Below the pieces are notes generated by a model, which did not search any database, was not told the origin of the DNA, and saw nothing but the letters and a program-made list of their open reading frames with translations. Positions 1 through 6,484 of a stretch of 64,000 bases of DNA are shown one piece after another. Source of the DNA: Actinobacteria bacterium OV320 (GTDB lineage Bacteria; Actinomycetota; Actinomycetes; Streptomycetales; Streptomycetaceae); assembly GCA_001298545.1 (NCBI GenBank), contig LJCX01000028.1, forward strand, positions 1 through 64,000. Reading direction: 5' to 3'. Each line of letters opens with the position of its first letter. The first letter of the stretch is position 1. A program made the position numbers and the translations under genes.

Positions 1-473
1 CGTTGATTTTTGGCACGCTGTTGAGTTCTCAAGGAACGGACGCTTCCTTTGTACTCACCCGAGAGACTCTCTCAGGCTTTCCTCCGGGCGCTTCCCTTCG
101 GTCTTGCGTTTCCGACTCTATCAGATCTTTTCTCGACCCGATTTCCTCGGTGCTTTCCAGGTTCTCGCTTTCGCGTTTCCCTTTCCGGCGGTTCCGACTC
201 TATCAGATCCTTTCGGGCCTGATTCCCAGTCAGAGCGGGCTTGTCTTCCCGGCTGTTGGGCCGTTCCGACGAGTGAGACTTTAGCGGATTCCCGGCCACC
301 GAAGCCAATCGGGGTCCTGCGTCCTTTCGAACGCGGATTCCTCATTTCGCGAATACACATGACAACGACACGACGGCAGACGAATCGACTGCGCGTCGAT
401 AGGTGGTTGGTACTTGCGAAATGGCTGTCCGGGGACCGACCGGGGTCGGCGCTCACGTCGAACAACTCGGAGA
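1..473 (-). promoter_or_regulatory. rRNA operon leader/upstream region, 16S off the left edge
   Basis: Read leftward, the left edge carries the sequence I associate with the leader upstream of Streptomyces 16S rRNA genes: a short palindrome (TTGAG-tt-CTCAA, 21-32) followed by the GCGTGCCAAAAATCAACG stretch running off the edge. Upstream of it is a T- and pyrimidine-rich tract of lower GC than the rest of the window. An 18-base motif (TTCCGACTCTATCAGATC on the plus strand) occurs twice without change, at 110-127 and 192-209, and a related TAAAGT element lies at 278-283. On the minus strand these give TAGAGT/TAAAGT boxes that could be -10 elements of tandem rrn promoters or processing sites. 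No protein-coding gene is supported. The assignment rests on recalled similarity, not on a visible 16S sequence. Confidence 0.72.
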
Positions 474-502
474 ACACTACGTATCGGGTCGGGGTGTGTC
501 AA
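474..502 (-). promoter_or_regulatory. Strong sigma-70 type promoter reading toward the rRNA operon
   Basis: On the minus strand a perfect -35 TTGACA (502-497) is separated by 17 bases from a -10 TAGTGT (479-474). This is the best HrdB-type consensus promoter in the window. It points to the rRNA leader region, so it is likely the distal promoter of a multi-promoter rrn operon. It lies only a few bases from the oppositely directed trpS promoter. Confidence 0.7.
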
Positions 503-507
503 CTCAT

Positions 508-536
508 GTCCCTCGGACACCCCTGAGGCGTACTCT
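508..536 (+). promoter_or_regulatory. Putative trpS leader promoter
   Basis: TGTCCC (508-513), a 17-base spacer and TACTCT (531-536) end seven bases before the ATG of the Trp leader peptide at 544. That spacing puts transcription initiation at or next to the ATG, so the leader peptide would be translated from a leaderless mRNA. The -35 is weak. The call depends mainly on the -10 spacing seen repeatedly at other leaderless starts here. Confidence 0.45.
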
Positions 537-543
537 GACGGAC

Positions 544-585
544 ATGACTACGCGTACGTGCACCCAGCTGTGGTGGGCCGCCTGA
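544..585 (+). CDS. Trp-rich leader peptide of the trpS attenuator
   Basis: This 13-codon reading frame encodes MTTRTCTQLWWAA and has two adjacent Trp codons (571-576) immediately before GCC GCC TGA. Tandem Trp codons next to a set of mutually exclusive hairpins are the hallmark of ribosome-mediated attenuation. The ribosome would stall at UGG UGG when charged tRNA-Trp is scarce, for example when the main TrpRS is inhibited. The last codons overlap hairpin segment 1 (576-582). No Shine-Dalgarno is visible, and a TACTCT box seven bases upstream suggests leaderless initiation. From memory, a Trp-RS gene of S. coelicolor (trpRS1) is known to be controlled in this way. Confidence 0.88.
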   Translation: MTTRTCTQLWWAA

Positions 586-643
586 CGGCGGCCGTGCTCA
601 CGTATGCACTCAACGGCCGCCGCTTCGGCGGCCGTTCTCGTTT
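576..643 (+). promoter_or_regulatory. Transcription attenuator (pause, antiterminator and terminator hairpins) of trpS
   Basis: Four complementary segments can be read directly. Segment 1 (GGCCGCC, 576-582) pairs with segment 2 (GGCGGCC, 587-593) as the pause hairpin. Segment 2 extended (586-595) pairs over ten bases with segment 3 (613-622) as the antiterminator. Segment 3 (612-621) pairs over ten bases with segment 4 (627-636) as the terminator, which is followed by a short pyrimidine tract CTCGTTTCC. A ribosome stalled at the two Trp codons covers segment 1, frees segment 2 to pair with 3 and allows read-through to trpS. This is a complete classical architecture. Confidence 0.9.
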
Positions 644-706
644 CCCCCTCCAGGGTTCCAGAGGGTCGGCCGGCCGGAGTGGCGGTCTCGACCAGGAGGT
701 GGAGAG

Positions 707-1744
707 ATGAAGCGGGTCTTCAGCGGGGTCAAGCCGACCGGGCATCTGACGCTGGGGAACTACCTGGGCGCTCTGCGGCAGTGGGCCGAGGTCGACCAGC
801 ACCGGGCGGACTCGCTCTTCTGTGTCGTCGATCTGCACGCGCTGACCGTGGAGCACGATCCGGCGCGGGTGCGTCGGCTCAGTCGGCAGGCGGCGACGCT
901 GTTGCTGGCGGCGGGACTGGATCCACAGCTGTGCACCGTGTTCGTACAGAGTCATGTCGACGAACACGCGCGGTTGTCGTATCTGCTCGAGTGCGTGGCC
1001 ACGGACGGCGAGATGCGGCGGATGATCCAGTACAAGGAGAAGTCCGGGCGGGAGCGGGAGCGCGGGGGCAGTGTGCGGCTGTCGTTGCTGACCTATCCCG
1101 TGCTGATGGCGGCGGACATCCTTGCCTACGGGGCCGACGAGGTGCCGGTGGGCGACGACCAGGCCCAGCATGTAGAGCTGACGCGCGATCTGGCCGTGCG
1201 GTTCAACCAGCGGTACGGGCACACGTTCGTCGTACCGAAGGCCACGCATCCGGCGGTGGCGGCGCGGGTGATGAACCTCCAGGAGCCGACGTCGAAGATG
1301 GGCAAGAGCGACGCCTTCGGGCCGGGGATCGTCTATCTGCTGGACGAGCCCGATGTGGTGCGCAAGAAGGTCATGCGGGCCGTCACCGACAGCGGGCTGG
1401 AGGTCGTGTACGACCGGGGGGAGCGGCCGGGGCTCGCCAATCTGCTGGAGATCCTCGCCGCGTGTACGGGCGGGGAGCCGGAGGCACTGGCCGGTGCCTA
1501 TGGGTCGTACGGCGCATTGAAGAAGGACACGGCCGACGCGGTGGTCGAGGTCCTGCGGCCGGTGCAGGCCAGACACAGGGAGCTGTGCGCGGATCCCGTC
1601 CATGTGGAGGCGGTGCTGCGGGACGGGGCGGCGAAGGCCCGGGCGATGGCACGGCCGGTCGTGGACAGCGCCTATCGCGCGATCGGGTTGCTTCCGCCCG
1701 CGCCGGAGCCGGTCGCCGATCGGGTGCTGAACGCGGTCCGGTAG
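707..1744 (+). CDS. trpS: Tryptophanyl-tRNA synthetase (attenuator-controlled, TrpRS1 type)
   Basis: This class I aminoacyl-tRNA synthetase (345 aa) charges tRNA-Trp. The HIGH-type motif is TGHLTLGN (residues 11-18) and the KMSKS-type loop is SKMGKS near residue 197; length and domain order match bacterial TrpRS. The ATG has a good AGGAGG (694-699) at normal spacing. The upstream leader peptide with tandem Trp codons and the attenuator indicate an inducible copy rather than the constitutive housekeeping enzyme. By analogy with S. coelicolor TrpRS1 it may confer resistance to TrpRS inhibitors such as indolmycin; resistance itself cannot be read from sequence. The 3' end overlaps the convergent AraC-type gene by about 73 bases. 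Confidence 0.95.
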   Translation: MKRVFSGVKPTGHLTLGNYLGALRQWAEVDQHRADSLFCVVDLHALTVEHDPARVRRLSRQAATLLLAAGLDPQLCTVFVQSHVDEHARLSYLLECVATDGEMRRMIQYKEKSGRERERGGSVRLSLLTYPVLMAADILAYGADEVPVGDDQAQHVELTRDLAVRFNQRYGHTFVVPKATHPAVAARVMNLQEPTSKMGKSDAFGPGIVYLLDEPDVVRKKVMRAVTDSGLEVVYDRGERPGLANLLEILAACTGGEPEALAGAYGSYGALKKDTADAVVEVLRPVQARHRELCADPVHVEAVLRDGAAKARAMARPVVDSAYRAIGLLPPAPEPVADRVLNAVR

Positions 1745-2679
1745 GCGCGTGGGCTGGTGGCGAGGCGCGATGCGAAGTGCTGGCGCATCGTGACCTCGCT
1801 GCCGAAGCCGGCCCGCCGGGCCACCTCGGGCATGGGGAGGTCGGTGCGTTCGAGGAGTTTCTGGGCCGCGGCGATGCGCTGGTCGAGGAGCCAGCGCAGG
1901 GGGGTGACGCCGGTCTCGGCCGTGAAGTGGCGGGCGAAACTACGGGGGGACATGCCGGCCCGCGCCGCCAGGGCGGCGACGGTGAGTGGTTCGTGCAGGT
2001 GGCGCAGCGCGTGGTCGCGTACGGCGGCGAGGGTGTCGGCGTCCCGGTCGGCGCGTGGGGTGGGGTGTTCGATGAACTGGGCCTGGGTGCCGGTGCGGAA
2101 GGGGGCGGTGACCATCGAGCGGGCGATGGTGGCGGCCGCTTCGGCGCCGTGGGAGCGGCGGACCAGGTGGAGGCAGAGGTCGATGCCGGCTGCCGTGCCG
2201 GCGGCGGTCCAGATGTTGTCGTCCTCGATGAAGAGGGCGTCGGGGACGACGTTCACTCGGGGGTGGTGTGTGCGGAGGAGGTCGATCAGGCCCCAGTGGG
2301 TGATCGCTCGGCGGCCGTCGAGCAGGCCGGCCTGGGCGAGGGTGAAGGCGCCGCCGCACAGGGCCGCGAGGGTGGTGCCGCGGGCGTGGGCGCGGCGGAG
2401 GGCGTCCAGGACGGGGGCGGGAGCGGGGGTGACGTGATCGTCCAGGCCCGGGACCAGGATCAGGTCGGCTCGGGAGAGCCAGGTGAGGGTGCGGTCGGGG
2501 GCGAGGGCCAGGCCGCCGCGCATCGGGACCGAAGCGCTGTCGGTGGCGACTCGGCGCAGGTCGAAGGCGGGGGCGCCGCGGTCGGTGCGGTCGGTGCCCC
2601 AGACCTCGGTGATGACGGAGACGTCGAAGGCGCGGATGCCGGGGAAGGCGACGAGGGCGACCCGGTACGCAGGCTTCAT
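1672..2679 (-). CDS. GlxA-type transcriptional regulator (DJ-1/PfpI domain plus AraC HTH)
   Basis: The 335-residue protein has an N-terminal DJ-1/PfpI-like (class I glutamine amidotransferase-like) domain, residues about 1-175, with the nucleophile-elbow stretch ALCGGAFTLAQAG. A C-terminal AraC-type double helix-turn-helix follows, from about residue 215 to 315, including AALAARAGMSPRSFARHF. This is the usual layout of GlxA/FtrA-type activators. The start MKPAYRVALVAFPG fits the beginning of the DJ-1 fold better than the longer upstream options. It is divergent from the isochorismatase-family gene across 75 bases, so that gene is its likely target. The C-terminal end overlaps trpS on the other strand. 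Confidence 0.87.
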   Translation of the reverse strand: MKPAYRVALVAFPGIRAFDVSVITEVWGTDRTDRGAPAFDLRRVATDSASVPMRGGLALAPDRTLTWLSRADLILVPGLDDHVTPAPAPVLDALRRAHARGTTLAALCGGAFTLAQAGLLDGRRAITHWGLIDLLRTHHPRVNVVPDALFIEDDNIWTAAGTAAGIDLCLHLVRRSHGAEAAATIARSMVTAPFRTGTQAQFIEHPTPRADRDADTLAAVRDHALRHLHEPLTVAALAARAGMSPRSFARHFTAETGVTPLRWLLDQRIAAAQKLLERTDLPMPEVARRAGFGSEVTMRQHFASRLATSPRAYRTAFSTRSATGSGAGGSNPIAR

Positions 2680-2754
2680 GAGTGGCAGTAAACCATCGAT
2701 CGCTGTCTTCCGACCTGCTGGGGCGGGGGCGGTCCCGGCGGCAGGATCGAGGGC

Positions 2755-3342
2755 ATGGATATCGCGGAGAACGCAGCGCTGGTGGTCGTCGATGTGCAGA
2801 AGGGCTTCGAGGAGCTGGACTTCTGGGGGGCGCGGAACAATCCCGGGGCCGATGACAACATCGCCGCGCTCATCGACGTATGGCAGGGGACGGGGCGGCC
2901 GGTCGTGTTCGTGCGGCACGACTCGGTGAAGCCGGGGTCGCCGTTGCGGCTGGGGTATGAGGGGAACGACTTCAAGGAGTACGTGGAGGAGCGGCGCGGG
3001 AAGGGCTCCGGGGCCGAGCTGCTCCTGACCAAGACGGTGAACTCGGCGTTCCTCGGGACGCCGGATCTGGGCGCCTGGCTGACCGCGGCGGGGATCTCGC
3101 AGATCGTGGTGGCCGGCATCCAGACGAACATGTGCGCGGAGACGACGGCGCGGATGGGCGGGAACCTCGGGTACGACGTGCTGTTCGCGTACGACGCGAC
3201 GTACACGTTCGACCTGGAGGGTCCGTTCGGCTGGCGGCGGAGTGCGGAGGAGATCGCCCAGGCGTCGGCGGTGTCCCTGCACGGGGGCGGGTTCGCGCGG
3301 GTGGTGACGACCGAGGAGCTCGTGGGGGCGGCCGGCGCCTGA
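2755..3342 (+). CDS. Isochorismatase-family cysteine hydrolase
   Basis: The 195-residue protein belongs to the isochorismatase-like hydrolase fold. The expected catalytic triad is visible: Asp13 in VVVDVQKGF, Lys93 in LLTKTVNSAF and Cys127 in GIQTNMCAETT, followed by the conserved TARMGGNLGYDV region. The presence of the nucleophilic cysteine suggests amidase activity on a small amide (nicotinamidase- or ureidoacrylate-like) rather than true isochorismatase chemistry; the substrate cannot be told. It is divergent from a DJ-1/AraC regulator, a common pairing in actinomycetes. It ends 14 bases from the convergent proC. Confidence 0.87.
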   Translation: MDIAENAALVVVDVQKGFEELDFWGARNNPGADDNIAALIDVWQGTGRPVVFVRHDSVKPGSPLRLGYEGNDFKEYVEERRGKGSGAELLLTKTVNSAFLGTPDLGAWLTAAGISQIVVAGIQTNMCAETTARMGGNLGYDVLFAYDATYTFDLEGPFGWRRSAEEIAQASAVSLHGGGFARVVTTEELVGAAGA

Positions 3343-3356
3343 CCGCCCCGGCGGCG

Positions 3357-4169
3357 TCAGTCCTTCTTGCCCGAGGCCAGTTCGCGGCTGCGGTCGCGGG
3401 CGGCCTCGAGGGCGGCGATCAGCGCGGCCCGTACGCCGTGGTTCTCGAGTTCGCGGATGGCGTTGATGGTGGTGCCGGCCGGGGACGTGACGTTCTCGCG
3501 GAGCTTGACCGGGTGTTCGCCGCTGTCACGGAGCATCGTCGCGGCGCCGATCGCGGACTGGACGATGAGGTCGTGGGCCTTGTCGCGGGGCAGGCCGAGC
3601 AGGATGCCGGCGTCCGTCATGGCTTCGACCAGGTAGAAGAAGTACGCCGGGCCGGAGCCGGAGAGGGCGGTGCAGGCGTCCTGCTGGGACTCGGGGACGC
3701 GGAGGGTCTTGCCCACGGCGCCGAAGATCTCCTCGGTGTGCGCGAGGTGGGCTGCGGTGGCGTGGGTGCCGGCGGAGATGACGGACATGGCCTCGTCGAC
3801 GAGGGCGGGGGTGTTCGTCATGACGCGGACGACCGGGGTGCCGGCGGCGAGGCGCTCCTCGATGGAGGCGGTGGTGATACCGGCGGCTCCGCTGATGATC
3901 AGGCGGTCGGCGGGGACGTGCGGGGCGAGCTCGTCGAGGAGGGTGCCCATGTCCTGCGGTTTGACCGTGAGGATCAGGGTGTCCGCGGTCTTGGCGGCCT
4001 CGGCGTTGGTGACCGGGGCGACTCCGTAGCGGGTGCGGAGTTCTTCGGCTCGTTCCGGGCGGCGGGCGGTGACGAGGAGGTCGGCGGGGGGCCAGCCGCC
4101 TCGGATCATGCCGCTGAGGAGGGCTTCGCCGATCTTGCCGGTGCCGAGGACTGCGACTTTCTGGGTCAT
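3357..4169 (-). CDS. proC: Pyrroline-5-carboxylate reductase
   Basis: This 270-residue protein reduces 1-pyrroline-5-carboxylate to proline with NAD(P)H, the last step of proline synthesis. The Rossmann motif GTGKIGEALLSGM is at residues 9-21. The family signature around ALSGSGPAYFFYLVEAM and the C-terminal helical region VTSPAGTTINAIRELE are intact. Length matches the family (about 270). No operon partner is evident: the gene ends tail to tail with the hydrolase, and about 200 bases with a dispersed repeat separate its start from the next leftward gene. Confidence 0.95.
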   Translation of the reverse strand: MTQKVAVLGTGKIGEALLSGMIRGGWPPADLLVTARRPERAEELRTRYGVAPVTNAEAAKTADTLILTVKPQDMGTLLDELAPHVPADRLIISGAAGITTASIEERLAAGTPVVRVMTNTPALVDEAMSVISAGTHATAAHLAHTEEIFGAVGKTLRVPESQQDACTALSGSGPAYFFYLVEAMTDAGILLGLPRDKAHDLIVQSAIGAATMLRDSGEHPVKLRENVTSPAGTTINAIRELENHGVRAALIAALEAARDRSRELASGKKD

Positions 4170-4295
4170 GGTGCGGGGTCCTCCGGGGGTTGCGTCGTCC
4201 GGGGTTCATCGTCGCACCGGGGGTGCCTGTCCGGCTTGCCTGTCCGGTGGGCGGACGTCGTTTTCTCGCCCCCGCCGCCCCTTCCCGTCCCGTCC

Positions 4296-4362
4296 CTGGG
4301 GGCTGTGCCCCCAGACCCCCTTCGGCCTGGACGGCCTCGTCCTCAAGCGCCGGACGGGCTGG
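4296..4362. repeat. Dispersed Streptomyces-type intergenic repeat
   Basis: The spacer between proC and the ABC permease holds a hairpin (CTGGGGGC-tgt-GCCCCCAG, 4296-4314), then TTCGGCC and the string GTCCTCAAGCGCCGGACGGG (4340-4359). From memory, near-identical strings recur in many Streptomyces intergenic regions. It lies just past the permease stop and may act as a terminator or mRNA end for it. Confidence 0.6.
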
Positions 4363-4366
4363 TGGG

Positions 4367-5185
4367 TCACGCTGTGCGGCGGCGGAGAGTGGCCGCTCCC
4401 AGGCACAGGACCAGGAAGGCGCAGCCGCCGACGATGAGGACGTCTCGTACGAAGGTGGCCGTCATGTCGGTGTGGGTGAGGACCTCGTTCATGCCGTCGA
4501 CCGCGTAGGACATGGGGAGGACGTCGGAGACAGCTTCCAGGGCGGGGTGCATGGTGTCGCGGGGGGCGAAGAGGCCGCAGAGGAGGAGTTGGGGGAAGAT
4601 CACCGCCGGCATGAACTGGACCGCCTGGAACTCCGAGGCCGCGAAGGCCGAGACGAAGAGGCCCAGGGCGGTGCCGAGGAGGGCGTCGAGGAGGGCGACC
4701 AGGAGGAGGAGCCAGGGGCTGCCCGTGACGTCCAGGTCGAGGAACCAGACCGCCAGGCCGGTGGCCAGGGCCGACTGGATGATCGCGAGGGTGCCGAAGG
4801 CGAGGGCGTAACCGGCGATCAGGTCGCCTTTGCCGAGGGGCATGGCGAGGAGGCGTTCGAGGGTGCCCGAGGTGCGTTCGCGCAGGGTGGCGATCGAGGT
4901 GACCAGGAACATCGTGATCAGCGGGAAGATGCCCAGGAGGGACGCGCCGATGTTGTCGAAGGTGCGCGGGCTGCCGTCGAAGACGTAGCGGAGCAGGAAC
5001 AGCATCACGCAGGGGATGAGGACCAGCAGCGCGATGGTGCGGGGGTCGTGGCGCAGTTGGCGCAGGACCCTGGCCGCGGTGGCGGTGGTGCGGGAGAGGC
5101 TCAGGGCGCTGGTGGTGGGTGCGGGGGCGGGAGCCGGGGCGGTGGGCGTGGTCGTGCCTGTGGTGGTGGGCGTGGTCGTGGTCAT
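4367..5185 (-). CDS. ABC-2 type transporter permease
   Basis: The 272-residue integral membrane protein has an ABC-2 permease layout. After a Thr/Pro/Ala-rich N-terminus of about 40 residues come six hydrophobic segments, with a central cytoplasmic stretch RERTSGTLERLLAMPLGKGD typical of drug and lipid exporters of the DrrB/NodJ type. Its ATG overlaps the TGA of the ATPase gene by four bases (ATGA), so the two are translationally coupled and should form one exporter. The preceding Shine-Dalgarno AAGGAGA lies inside the last repeat unit of the ATPase gene. The substrate is unknown. Confidence 0.87.
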   Translation of the reverse strand: MTTTTPTTTGTTTPTAPAPAPAPTTSALSLSRTTATAARVLRQLRHDPRTIALLVLIPCVMLFLLRYVFDGSPRTFDNIGASLLGIFPLITMFLVTSIATLRERTSGTLERLLAMPLGKGDLIAGYALAFGTLAIIQSALATGLAVWFLDLDVTGSPWLLLLVALLDALLGTALGLFVSAFAASEFQAVQFMPAVIFPQLLLCGLFAPRDTMHPALEAVSDVLPMSYAVDGMNEVLTHTDMTATFVRDVLIVGGCAFLVLCLGAATLRRRTA

Positions 5186-6165
5186 CGGGATGTCTCCTTC
5201 GTGGGGGTCTCCTTCGTGGGGGTCTTCTTCGTGGGGGCCTCCTTCGTGGGGGCCTCCTTCGTGGGGGCCTCCTTCGTGGGGGCCTCCTTTGCGGAGGTCT
5301 TCTTTGTGGAGGTCTTCTTTGTGGGGGTCTTCTTTGTGGGGGTCTCCTTCGTGCGGGCCGTCTCTGTCGCCGCGTCCACCAGGTGCAGGAAGGCCGTCTC
5401 GACCGTGTCGGCGCCGGTGCGGGTGCGCAGGGCCTCGGGGGTGGCGTCGGCGAGGATCTCGCCCTCGCGCATGAGGAGCAGGCGGTGGCAGCGCTCGGCC
5501 TCGTCCATCACGTGGGAGGAGATCAGCAGGGTCGCGCCCCGGGCGGCGGCGATGTCGTGGAAGAGGTTCCACAGGTCGCGGCGCAGGACCGGGTCCAGGC
5601 CGACGGTCGGTTCGTCGAGGACCAGGAGTTCCGGGGTGCCCAGGAGTGCCACGGCCAGTGAGACGCGGTTGCGTTGGCCGCCGGAGAGGTTGCCGGCGAG
5701 GGCGTCGGCGTGGGTGGTGAGGTCGACGTCGGCGATGGCCCGGGTCACGTTCTCGTGGCGGCGGTCCGCTGCCGCTCGGCCCGGGTCGAGGATCGCGGCG
5801 AAGTAGTCGAGGTTCTGGCGGATCGTCAGGTCGTCGTAGACGGAGGGGGCCTGGGTGACGTAGCCGATGCGGGTGCGGAGGGCGGGGTGACCCGCGGGCC
5901 GGCCAAGGACGTCGAGGGTGCCGGTGACCTTGTCCTGGGTGCCGACGATCGAGCGCATGAGGGTCGACTTGCCACAGCCGGAGGGGCCCAGCAGGCCGGT
6001 GATCTGGCCGCGGGGGACGGTGAAGTCGAGGGTGCGCAGGACCGTGCGGGGGCCTCGGACGACGGTCAGGTTCTCGGCCTGTACGGCGGGTGGGGCGGGT
6101 GGAGCGGGTGGAGCCTGGGTCGTGTTCTCCCCGGGTGGGCGGGAGTCCGGCTTAAAATTCATCAT
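5182..6165 (-). CDS. ABC transporter ATP-binding protein with Lys/Thr/Pro repeat tail
   Basis: The 327-residue nucleotide-binding subunit drives the adjacent permease. Walker A is GPSGCGKST, the Q-loop region YVTQAPSVYDDL, the signature LSGGQRNRVSLA and Walker B LLVLDEPTVGLDP. After the core domain the C-terminus runs into eleven degenerate pentapeptides of the KEAPT/KKTPT kind, coded by an 11 x 15-base array. This basic tail is not part of the family core. The N-terminus also has a PPAPPAPPA stretch. The gene starts at tandem ATG codons embedded in a palindrome. Function: export of an unknown, probably hydrophobic, compound. Confidence 0.9.
   Translation of the reverse strand: MMNFKPDSRPPGENTTQAPPAPPAPPAVQAENLTVVRGPRTVLRTLDFTVPRGQITGLLGPSGCGKSTLMRSIVGTQDKVTGTLDVLGRPAGHPALRTRIGYVTQAPSVYDDLTIRQNLDYFAAILDPGRAAADRRHENVTRAIADVDLTTHADALAGNLSGGQRNRVSLAVALLGTPELLVLDEPTVGLDPVLRRDLWNLFHDIAAARGATLLISSHVMDEAERCHRLLLMREGEILADATPEALRTRTGADTVETAFLHLVDAATETARTKETPTKKTPTKKTSTKKTSAKEAPTKEAPTKEAPTKEAPTKKTPTKETPTKETSR
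5192..5356. repeat. 11 x 15-bp tandem repeat inside the ABC ATPase gene
   Basis: Eleven 15-base units of GTCTCCTTCGTGGGG type follow one another without a break on the plus strand. On the coding strand each unit reads approximately AAG GAG RCC CCC ACG (K-E-T/A-P-T). Units of the KEA type contain AAGGAGG, a perfect Shine-Dalgarno core, and KET units contain AAGGAGA. The array ends just before the permease ATG. Copy number is expected to vary by slippage. Confidence 0.93.
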
Positions 6166-6174
6166 GCGATGAAT
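6157..6174. promoter_or_regulatory. Palindromic operator candidate over the ABC ATPase start codon
   Basis: ATTCATC-atgc-GATGAAT is a perfect 7+7 inverted repeat (6157-6163 and 6168-6174), and the ATPase start codons (6165-6160) lie inside it. It is strikingly AT-rich against its surroundings. A repressor bound here would block initiation or a leaderless transcript. No regulator gene is adjacent. Confidence 0.5.
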
Positions 6175-6484
6175 AATGCTCCGGGGTGCGCTGGGGCGTC
6201 AAGTGGCGCGGGCGCGTGGGGGTGGTGGGGGGGTGCGGGCGCGCGGGGGTGGTGCGGGCGCGCTGGGGTGGTGTTGGAAGGGGATGTTCCGGTTCCTTCG
6301 CTTCCGTGTTCACCGGGTCACCACAGGAACCTCCCGTGCGGCCGGTCGTTTCAACCGACAATGGAATTCATGCGCTTCCGGAGCGTCGGCCTCGCCCTCG
6401 TCCCGGTCCGCGCAGCTTCGTCGTCGTGCCCTCCCCCGGTGCGGCGCGCCCACGCATCTCCCGTTTCCTCCTGGAGGTGCCGTC
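6175..6484. other. Intergenic region with GC-rich direct repeats
   Basis: The divergent spacer between the ABC operon and the SulP gene contains two near-identical copies of a GTGCGGGCGCGC-GGGGTGG type element (about 6232-6275). A less GC-rich stretch (6300-6370) follows that could hold the SulP promoter, although no convincing -35/-10 pair is visible. No coding gene is supported. Confidence 0.5.

Noticed and set aside
604..2691. 695-codon frame over trpS and the AraC gene
   Set aside because: It is an out-of-frame shadow of trpS and an antisense shadow of the regulator, with repetitive Gly/Ala/Arg composition.
4190..5806. Repeat-rich frame encoding FVGASFVG-type repeats
   Set aside because: It is the antisense reading of the ABC ATPase 15-base array. 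The sense frame has Walker motifs and coupled translation.
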